A stretch of 64,000 nt of DNA, from the NCBI GenBank assembly GCA_033182465.1, contig CP137329.1, positions 806,001-870,000 on the forward strand, written 5' to 3'. Source of the DNA: Sanghuangporus weigelae (taxonomy: Eukaryota > Basidiomycota > Agaricomycetes > Hymenochaetales > Hymenochaetaceae). The notes beneath the pieces were generated by a model that saw nothing but the letters and a program-made list of their open reading frames with translations, ran no database searches and was not told the origin of the DNA. Positions 56,408 to 64,000 of the stretch are shown here, one piece after another; positions within the stretch are counted from its first letter, which is position 1, and each line of letters starts with the position of its first letter. Made by a program: the position numbers and the translations under genes.

Positions 56408-57049
56408 TCAGTACTCCATAACGATGTCATTGCCATTATTAAGTGGCATCTTTGCCCTTGGAGCGATGTAGGCTGCTCGGTATGTGATTCTTCGGAATTC
56501 ATCTCGAGGTCCAGCGAGGGTAAGCATAACTCGCACGTCCGTGTTAAGGTGTTGAGTCGGTGTAGAGTATGGTCCAAGGCATATCATGAACTGCATAAGC
56601 TCTGCTGGTGGGTTCTGCTGGGTTCTGGTGACTAGCCATGCTTTGCCTTCATATCGTATGTCTCGGATGTAATGCCATATCCTTCGTTGTATAAGGAGTT
56701 GTAATTGCTTGGTCTCCAGGTTTGCATCTCTTGGTAAATAAAGGTTTGCCTGTATTGTAGATGCTGGACATAGTGTGTGCAACTCCGGTCTATACCATCC
56801 TATCATTCTCCAAGTTATCGGGTTCGCAGTTCGAGGGGTCCGAGTTGTGATCGTGAGTTCCTCTCGTTTCTTGGGTACTATTGGGTTTGGTGGATTGGAA
56901 TGCATTGTATCTTGAAGGTGTCGCTCGGTTTCGATGTGACAGTCATGCGTACCAACTGTTGCCGTGCATACTATGTAGTATACTTCATAAAGGACCATGT
57001 AAACTCGTGCACAGACTTGACAGTGCTGAAATGCCAGTGAGGTCTCCAT
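56408..57049 (-). CDS. Orphan hypothetical frame
   Basis: One open frame of 213 codons from an ATG at 57049 to a stop at 56408, set in AT-rich repeat-bearing DNA. Its middle reads like protein (RMIGWYRPELHTLCPAST, IQRRIWHYIRDIRYEGKAWL, RVMLTLAGPRDEFRRITYRA). Codon composition is more balanced than the surroundings. No domain recognised. It may be part of an unidentified repeat family. Confidence 0.4.
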   Translation of the reverse strand: METSLAFQHCQVCARVYMVLYEVYYIVCTATVGTHDCHIETERHLQDTMHSNPPNPIVPKKREELTITTRTPRTANPITWRMIGWYRPELHTLCPASTIQANLYLPRDANLETKQLQLLIQRRIWHYIRDIRYEGKAWLVTRTQQNPPAELMQFMICLGPYSTPTQHLNTDVRVMLTLAGPRDEFRRITYRAAYIAPRAKMPLNNGNDIVMEY

Positions 57050-57891
57050 AAACCTTATTAGCCTTTAGCCTTTTAGCGTTTAGGCTTTAGTAGTTGTGCT
57101 TCTGGACTTCTAAGAAGTTTGATCGCTTCTTTTGATCGAGGTCGCTTTGGTTGCTTGGTCGGCGGCGTTAGAGTGGTAGTCCGCGGTAATAGGCGGTCGG
57201 CGGTGTTAGTTGTTAGCGGGATTACGTATCCGCTTTGGTACTTCTAGCGCTCGGGTGGTAACGGGTTACTGGTCGCGTTTGGAAAGCTGATCGTGTGGAT
57301 GTGCTGATTGCGTCGATCCTGATGCGAGATTTTGAGCGGATCCTTTCAATTTGTATCATTTACTCTAGTATTATATTATTCTATTGAAAACAGAGACGTT
57401 GCTGGTCTTACAATAACAATATAGATTTAGGTTATTCCTCTTAGTGATCACTGAGAGCAAACACAATATATAAAAAAAAAGGTCTAAACTACCCACAGCT
57501 ATCCACAGCTATAAGTAGTTTGGATTGTTTTTCTGATGCTAGAATGTAACTACGAAAAGTACATATAATATATATATATTTCTTATCTGGGGTATACCTC
57601 TGGGCATCTAAGTAAGTTTCCGAACTCGGGCATCTCAAAATCTAATATACTCAACATTACAGATCTTATGCTAATATTACTAATATATGTAAATTCAGAT
57701 TCTGCTTAAAATTTGCATTCTGGCAGTACTTATTTCATCTAAATTGGTGCAGAACTCAGTCTGATATACATATTTTTGTATTTTATCTACTGCATTCAAA
57801 TGAGTATTTCTTGATTTGTTGGTTAACTAAGCCATTACATAAAGTCAGACAGCCATTCCCACGAAAATTCTGCACAAAAAAGTATATAAAC
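57050..57891. other. Repeat-like, AT-rich spacer
   Basis: 57170-57240 contains GGCGGTCGGCGGTGTTAG-like local repeats; 57360-57890 is AT-rich. No gene and no terminal repeats identified. Confidence 0.4.
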
Positions 57892-58095
57892 TGTCACGTG
57901 TCACATAAGCTGTCACGGAGTTGCTGGAGTCACCAAGTCACTGTCACCAAATCACTGTCACAGAGTCACTGGAGTCACCAAGTCACTATCACTAAGTCAC
58001 TATCACTAAGTCACTGTCACTAAGTCATTGTCACAGAGTCATTGTCACAGAGTCACTGGAGTTGCCAAAGTCACTGTCACAGAGTCACCGGCAAC
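57892..58095. repeat. 14-bp-period minisatellite (GTCAC/AGTCACT units)
   Basis: About 14 imperfect copies of a unit like ACTGTCACTAAGTC in tandem. The array is bracketed by short inverted segments, CGGAGTTGCTGG near 57915 and CCGGCAACTCCGG near 58088, so the strand could fold around the array. Confidence 0.8.
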
Positions 58096-58149
58096 TCCGG
58101 ACCGGACTGAGAGCTGAGCCCGAGAAGGAATATAGATGATGTAAGGTGA

Positions 58150-58490
58150 TAATAATGCCATGATAATAATGCCAGGAATTTCTAGACGTTAGGTCATAAT
58201 AGCACCAGGAATTCCTAGATGTGTCATAATAACGCAAGGAATTCCTAGATGTAAGGTCATAATAACGCAAGGAATTCCTAGACGTCAGGTCATAATAGCA
58301 CTAGGAATTCCTAGACGTAAGGTGACAATAACACCAGGAATTCCTAGACATCAGGTCATGATAGCACCAGGAATTCCTAGATGTAAGGTGACAATAATGC
58401 CAGGAATTCCTATAGATATAAGGTGACAATAAAATGCAAAGAATTCCTGGATGTCAGGTGATAATAGCACCAGGAATTCCTAATTCCTTA
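58150..58490. repeat. 33-bp-period minisatellite (GGAATTCCTAGA units)
   Basis: About nine to ten tandem copies, mostly 33 bp, each with the palindrome GGAATTCC followed by TAGAYRTMAGGT and ATAATARCRC-like sequence. It ends 43 bases before the hAT target site. Confidence 0.85.
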
Positions 58491-58532
58491 GGATGCACAG
58501 CCAGAGAAGGGTACCTTTAGATCGAATTAATA

Positions 58533-58540
58533 GTGTAGGG
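58533..58540. repeat. Left target-site duplication GTGTAGGG
   Basis: Eight bases directly before the left TIR, identical to 62391-62398 directly after the right TIR. An 8-bp duplication is the hAT hallmark. Confidence 0.9.
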
Positions 58541-58607
58541 TAGTGTAGGAGTGATAACTCCCTGAGTAGTTTGCCACAAGTTGACAACATGCGGACGCGA
58601 GTATGCT

Positions 58608-58644
58608 GGAGTTTACAACATGTTTGCAACATGTTGTAAACTCC
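58608..58644. repeat. Perfect 15-bp hairpin near the left hAT end
   Basis: GGAGTTTACAACATG (58608-58622) and its exact reverse complement (58630-58644) around a 7-nt loop. ACAACATG also occurs at 58584 and near the right end at 62351, so it may be a subterminal transposase-binding motif. Confidence 0.7.
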
Positions 58645-58852
58645 GTGAGAATGTATTTGATAATATATATATATATTTGTCAGCAAATTTGATTACTAAG
58701 GCTTGTCTGCTTGTATGAAGTCGAAGTATTTTCATGAAAAAAATCCAACGGTTGGTTTCTATACAGTGAGTAGGGATTCTTTATTGGGGTATAGTAATTC
58801 CTAGCATTATAAGTCATATGGACTTGTAGAAAAGCAAATAAAAATAAATATT

Positions 58853-61800
58853 TTAGCCCATCTTCCATAACTCGTCATCCTCCAACTCATCGGAATCATC
58901 CTCGCAACTTTCATCCCCAGAGTCATTCTTGTTAGTTTTCGCTTCGAGTATATGAGGATCGATACCCCTTTCCGAAAGGACGTCACGAAGTAATGAAGAG
59001 TCCATGTTTATATGGCTCTCCAAGTCAAGCTTGTCACCTGAGAACTTGTATGCATTGTCATTCCCTTCGTTTTCGTCACCATGAGCATCCCCTTCGACGA
59101 AATTGTCAAAATCAATGTCGTTTGAATCAAAAACTACCTCATCAGAGTTAGCCGTGCTAGGCTGAGCTGATTCGGCGTTTGAAACAGCAGGTGACGGGGT
59201 CTTGTCTTGGAAAAGGTATTCCGTCATGTCACAAAATTTGACGCTTGGATAGAATGGCTCAGGACGCTTCTGTAGATTTTGTTAGTCGAATATTAATACA
59301 AACGACTTGATTTTTTTTGAAACTCACCTCTGGATCGAATCTATACCAATCACGAATCGTGGCCATCCGGACAAGGGTCGAAGCATCTTGTTTATTGCGA
59401 AGCGGCGTGTTCATCCATGTGAATGTTGAAGCGGTTCGCTCATCGAACATCGAGTTTGGAAGCACCTCGAAAAGGCTACGTGCCAGCTTCTGGTAAGGTA
59501 ATATGAGTATGTGAAATGTAACGGTTGTATTTTGGGACGTTACCGCAAGTGGTTGTGCATCTGGGTTCTTGTCGAGCCTTGCCCACCATTCTCCAGCAAC
59601 ACCGTTCTTGCGAAAACGGGTGTTGAATGGATATTCGCCTTTCTGATACTCAAGTAGTTGTCGAGGGAGACGAAGGCGCGCTTCTGATTGCTTTAAACCA
59701 GCAATATCCTTGCTAAAGCTCTTGTAGTGTTCGCGTAAGAGAGACAATAAGAAATTCCCCACTCTGACAAGGGTCTGAGGAAGTTTCTCTTCGGGTTTTG
59801 GGCAAACCAGCTTGCCCGATGTATCGCGCGCTGGTATCTTCACTTTGGGTATCTGGAGAGGGTTGAGATCCTTCAAAACATGTACTTTACGAAACCCTGT
59901 GAAGAGCATCAGTAGTTGACTTGTTGAACATAGACTTTCGAAGAACTCATTGGGATCGAGAACAAATCCAGCGATATATACGTCCGAGGGTGCATCATTG
60001 ACCATTTGATTGAATCGGTAATTGACTGAGCGCCAAATTTTTTCGCTGTCCGCCAATAACAGGCTGCCTTGCGAGAGCATACGGTGGATACTGGCGGCAA
60101 CTGCAAGCCAGAACAAATAAACATCAGCAACAGTAGAATGGGAGGATTCAAGACAAGTAAGTGCTTTCGCTACGGGCGAAAGCACCATCGTAAGTCTTTG
60201 TAGTCCAAACGAGAATGCCGACGCCGCAAATCCGGGTAAAAAAAAGTGCTTGATGCCTGCAGACTTGATCTTGCCATCCTTGAATGATTCCACGAGAGCC
60301 GCATAGTTTTGCTCGATAGATAAGGCAGCGTAGTAAACCGTTCCAAAACGAGTCTTTCCGACTGATTTGATTCCTTGCGCGATCCCCAGTTCACGTCGTC
60401 TGAGCTTCAGTTGCGAAGTACTATTCGTCGACTTGTGAAAGAATTGAATGATGTGCTGGACGTGGCCGATAATCTTGCATAAAACAGAATCGTCAGTGTG
60501 AATATCACCCACGAGCGCGTAGACTTGTACATGAAGAACTTTGGTGTATGGATTCGCTACGACTCGCGCAGCGGAACGCACAACATGCATAATAACACAA
60601 CTCACCTCATCAAATGTTTCAATCTTCCCAATATCCTTGCAAAGCAAATTGAGACGGTGACACGGATCGGGAAGTATGATAATCCATGGATACGAATCTC
60701 GGACCAGTCTACGCGCTGCGGAGGTGTTTCCAGTATTATCAGAGGTGATACCCCTGAATCTCTCAGAACCGATGGTTTTGATGACCTACGATCAGATCAG
60801 AAGTGCAACGAAATATTGTAAGTTCACAATACAGAAGTGCAACGAAATATCGAATGGTTCACTCACCGAGTTGAGTACTTCGAATAAATGTGTGGCGGTA
60901 TGAGACTCCATGGATGCCTGACTGCCTTCCACCAAGAAGGCTCTGCGCTGCGGGGTGATTACATGAACCGTATAAATTGATTGGAGGCCGGCCGTTGTGC
61001 CTCCATCAAAACTGATGGTCAGGTTTTCACAGGTCTGGAGGTGCTCGAGTTGTTTGGACTTGACGAAAGCATACTCGGCCGGGATGAGGGTGTCCGTGAA
61101 CGTTTTTGAGGTCGGCGAATCGTATTTTGGGTTGGCAACGCAGAGGAGATCCCTCCACTCCTTTCTATCGACAATAGATGCAGGAATGCCACACGCACAT
61201 ATAACCTTGAGAACAGTAATATCAGGTTTTTGATAAGCTGTACACGAACATGCACATACCTTGAGAACAGCAAAATTAACTTTTTTGATAAGCTGCTCAC
61301 GGCCACAGTGCTCCACAACTTCTTTCAGGTTCGTTCCAGTTTTTCGGTTCTCAGATGATGTCGGCTTTCCTTCGCCCGGTTTATCCTCCGCGGTCTCTTC
61401 TGTCTCGAAGTAATAGCCAAGAGACCGCTTTTGAAGGCGGTCGTTGACTTGTTGCTGTAGATTCTGAGGTACGTAAAAGCAAACCGCAGCGTGCTTGAAG
61501 ACATGCTTGCGGAATGCTGACTTCTTCTCCCACAGTGTGGGACATCCGTTCCCAGCACAGCGGTACTTATCGGGCTGGTCCGAGCAAAGAATCCTCAACT
61601 TACCCAGTAGAGGATCTGCCGGTCTCCCTCCGCTTCCCTTCTTCTTCGGCTTCCCCAGATCAAACTTAAGTTTCTTTTTCTCATTGTTTTCTTCCGGATC
61701 AGTCTGCTTTCGTTTTGAAGAACCATTTGTCGAATGTAGGAGTGTTGGGTCGATAGGTATGTCAAAATTGGACTCGACCTGTTGAAAAACTGAGTATATG

Positions 61801-62191
61801 CTTTCAGAAACAAATTTGATAAAAGACGCACGGCTTTGATGGCCTCGTTGGCCGAATGAAGTAAATCAAGAACCCACTTTTGGAGCACGGCATGACCGGG
61901 AAACAATGTATTATAGGTTCGAAGCATGTCCACCACTGCCGTCAGTCCAGGTCCCTGTTCCACGAACGTAATTCCCTTCTTTCGGCCCTCGGGGGCAAAT
62001 ATAACTTCAAATCCATGGTTCACGGCCCCATCGAGACCATAATCGTCGATCAACTGAGCGTCCGGCTCAAAAAATTGGAAATTATAAAAATTGCCCCCAC
62101 TTGGTATGTTAGTAGGAAGACACGGAAGTAAGCGTACGAGCTCCTGAAGCTTATCTTCGAGCTCGCCGGGTGAGAGAATGTGTACGGACAT
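58853..62191 (-). CDS. hAT transposase (968 residues, seven exons)
   Basis: Exons 62191-61832, 61778-61260, 61205-60867, 60785-60606, 60473-59544, 59489-59328, 59269-58853; every exon but the last is a multiple of three, so all six introns are phase 0. Domains: unknown N-terminus; a BED-like zinc finger (CAGNGC ... KHVFKH, residues ~190-215); the RNase-H-like core with first acidic residue in [10 protein letters not shown], second in [11 protein letters not shown], followed by [15 protein letters not shown]; the insertion domain with [14 protein letters not shown] and [17 protein letters not shown]; the C-terminal dimerisation region WWARL ... [20 protein letters not shown] / [12 protein letters not shown]. 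The last exon is acidic and ends DDELWKMG. It excises and reinserts the element by cut-and-paste. No defect seen. Confidence 0.9.
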
Positions 62192-62321
62192 CGTTTGTGA
62201 ACAGTAAGTACCAATGAAATTTTCTTTACCATGTATGCTACGCTTACAAATGATTATATTACAAATCGCTAAGTTTTGAGTTTACCACATGCCATTTTTT
62301 CGCTCCGAGTTTTCAACTGTG

Positions 62322-62345
62322 GTTAACCACGTGGTTAACCACTCG
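62322..62345. repeat. Palindromic GTGGTTAACCAC pair near the right hAT end
   Basis: Two GTGGTTAACCAC palindromes overlap around a central CACGTG between the transposase start and the right TIR; possibly a subterminal protein-binding site or promoter element. Confidence 0.5.
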
Positions 62346-62390
62346 AGTTGACAACATGTGGCATTCATTTGAGTTTTCACTCCTACACTA

Positions 62391-62398
62391 GTGTAGGG
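62391..62398. repeat. Right target-site duplication GTGTAGGG
   Basis: Partner of 58533-58540; marks the right insertion edge of the hAT element. Confidence 0.9.
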
Positions 62399-62442
62399 AA
62401 AGTTCCACCTAAGAGGTCTTATATAAGGGGGTACCTGAAGTG

Positions 62443-64000
62443 CGGATTCTCGGATGCAGACGCGTCTCTAGTTTATCCTTTCACCATGCCGAGATTATGA
62501 GCAGCAACAAGGCAGACTACAAGTCGTCGAAAGAGGCTTTCGTCTCTGGCGTGACGGGCTCAACGGTCACTCACGTTAACCTCATCTCAGCCGTTGCACT
62601 GGTAAGCTACCTCTCTGCAACTGACTTGACTGCTCTGGGCTCATGGTATCGAGAATAGTGTTCGATTGCACTTTATGCTGCTGTAAGGTCCCGTTTGTCC
62701 TCGCCAAATCAATCCAATCTGGTACTAGAATGGACTATTCTCGTTCTACCACTTCTTCTCTCCATGACCCTCTTCGCGGAGATGCCGCTCTTGCTGTGCA
62801 CAATGCTCCTGATTCTGACTGCCATATTGTTCAGTCTTCCCTGGAAAGACTACGATGAGCCTCCGTTATCGCCCTCCGTCTCTCGGACATCGTCATTCAG
62901 TGGACAGTCAACTAATACCTCCCCGCCCCCGAGTAATTCGCGCATCATTATCTCACAATTACCTTCCTTGACGGTATACAGAGCCCACATGCTCCTCATG
63001 ACTTTCTTGGCCATCCTCGCCGTTGATTTTCCCGTCTTTCCACGTTCATTGGCGAAATGCGAAATATTCGGAGTCTCATTAGTGAGCGGGATCGCCTTGC
63101 TCTGAAAAAAAGTTACGAGAGGACAAGAAGACTCATGGGATTAGCTACATAGATGGATCTTGGGGTCGGATCATTCGTTTTCTCGCAAGGCGTGGTTTCC
63201 GCGATCTCGCTTCTTAAGGACCCAATGTATATCCTAGTTCCGCCCAGACCGAAAGTGCTTCCCGTCTTCGCACTTGGAGTCATCCGTGTAATTTCAGTAA
63301 AAGGCACTGAGTATCCGGTAAGCTTAAATAGGCGTCCTGACTTTATGAGATGTTAAAACTGAGGTGCTTTGATTAGGAACATGAACCGGAGTATGGCACT
63401 CACTGGAATTTTTTCTTCACCCTCGCTATCCTTCCGATCCTCCAGGTCCTCCTGCACCCCATAATGATACATTCACCCATATCGCTTTGGGGCTTCTTGG
63501 TCGCGCTTTGTCGGTGTTTCTCCTCATTTGGGATTCTCTTTTCATGACAAACTTAACGCCTGCGTCAATAAGGTCACCAGCTGGCTTTGTCGTTGACTCT
63601 CTTTCAACAATACACCTTGACCGCACCGCGAACAGGCCTTTTAAGTGCAAACAAAGAAGGGCTTGTATCACTTTCAGGTCCGTCCGTCTTACCTCTCAAT
63701 ATCTGCTGAAGAATCCTTCTTCACACCGGAATTGCAGGCTACCTTGCGATCCATTTGCTAGGTCTCTCAGTCGGGACACTCATCCTTCCACTTTCGCCTT
63801 CGGATTCCTAGCGTCAGCAAAATCGATTACAATTACGTTTGCGAGGAATCGACTCCGCTCCGTCCTCACCTACAACTACTCGGAGCAATAACGCAAGCGC
63901 GACCATGGATGGCGAGAAGGCACCAAAACGACAGGACGATAAGACTATTCTCGAGCTGTTCTCGTATGCGTTTCTCTGGTGGACATGCCTCGCTGTGTGC
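62443..64000 (+). pseudogene. GWT1: Inverted second copy of GWT1, cut by the window end
   Basis: Homology to the minus-strand GWT1 locus starts at 62443, before the ATG at 62497, and runs to the window end with all splice sites conserved (intron 1 is identical). Compared with the complete copy it lacks 21 bp (seven residues, between the two AAAGTGCTT repeats seen at about 7815-7845 in the intact copy) before [11 protein letters not shown], a region the family usually keeps. A TAG at 63809-63811 interrupts the frame after [12 protein letters not shown]. Both suggest a non-functional copy, though the frame is otherwise open to the end of the window and the C-terminus is unseen. The first ~360 bp are about 98-99% identical, later exons only about 88%. 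Confidence 0.85.

Larger units (their letters stand above)
58541..62390. mobile_element. hAT-superfamily DNA transposon, structurally complete, 3850 bp
   Basis: Left end TAGTGTAGGAGTGATAACTC (58541-58560) and the reverse complement of the right end (62371-62390), TAGTGTAGGAGTGAAAACTC, match at 19 of 20; weaker similarity extends to about 48 bp and includes GTTGTCAAC/GTTGACAAC near-palindromes. GTGTAGGG flanks both sides as target duplication. Inside is one transposase gene on the minus strand with no break seen. Identical target duplications, near-perfect ends and an open transposase suggest a fairly recent insertion. Whether it is expressed or mobile cannot be read from sequence alone. Confidence 0.93.

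Noticed and set aside
57060-57360. Possible terminal repeat of an LTR-type element
   Set aside because: No partner repeat, primer site or coding remains found nearby.
57892-58490. CRISPR-like array
   Set aside because: Units are directly adjacent tandem repeats with no unique spacers, and the host is a eukaryote.
55341-62442. One large transposon spanning the whole 7.1-kb insert
   Set aside because: The outer ends do not match each other as terminal repeats; the insert is better explained as several separate pieces.

Overview
The window is nuclear DNA of a filamentous basidiomycete, most likely a mushroom-forming agaricomycete. Genes are dense, lie on both strands and carry many 50-70 nt introns with GT-AG ends and CTAAC-type branch points. 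The content fits: two Clp1-like (clampless-1) genes, TKL and kinase-like genes of agaricomycete type, an F-box/LRR gene, small secreted and GPI-anchored wall proteins, and ordinary eukaryotic housekeeping genes. All exon calls below come from reading splice signals and reading frames by eye.

Left part (1-20.7 kb): RCE1 CAAX protease (+), Clp1-like A (-), a kinase-like gene (+) with a stray inverted piece of itself behind it, GWT1 (-) back to back with an F-box/LRR gene (+), an NT-C2 (EEIG1/EHBP1-type) protein (+), the mitoribosomal protein bL28m (-) back to back with an unknown basic protein (+), Pol III subunit RPC10/Rpc11 (+) with a 7-nt exon, and a small secreted protein (+).

Middle part (20.7-53.3 kb): a PBDC1-family gene (-) built from very small exons, a ZZZ3-like SANT/Myb gene (+), SLX1 nuclease (+), Clp1-like B (-), a SAP-domain NuSAP-like protein (+), a membrane/coiled-coil protein (-), ribosomal protein eS30 (-), a small unknown gene (+), an FMN-dependent 2-hydroxyacid oxidase (-), an external alternative NADH dehydrogenase (+) followed by a relic of a second copy, ORC3 (+), and a Kre9-type GPI-anchored protein (+).

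Right part (53.8-64 kb) is accessory DNA: a TKL kinase (-) whose 5' end runs into a decayed F-box/LRR fragment, a 164-bp element with perfect 24-bp terminal inverted repeats around telomere-type CCCTAA repeats, AT-rich DNA with one orphan reading frame, two minisatellites, and a structurally complete hAT transposon (58541-62390; 20-bp TIRs, 8-bp target duplication, a 968-codon transposase whose seven exons join in frame). The window ends inside an inverted second copy of GWT1 (from 62443) that carries an in-frame stop. The order F-box fragment (-) then GWT1 copy (+) mirrors the GWT1 (-)/F-box (+) pair at 6.5-10.6 kb, so the right end looks like an old inverted duplication into which about 7.1 kb of repeats and transposons was placed.

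The genes do not form one pathway. The strongest things to follow up are the duplication with its telomere-repeat-bearing junction, the mosaic identity of the GWT1 copies, the apparently whole hAT element and the origin of its introns, and the microexons of the PBDC1 and Rpc11 genes.
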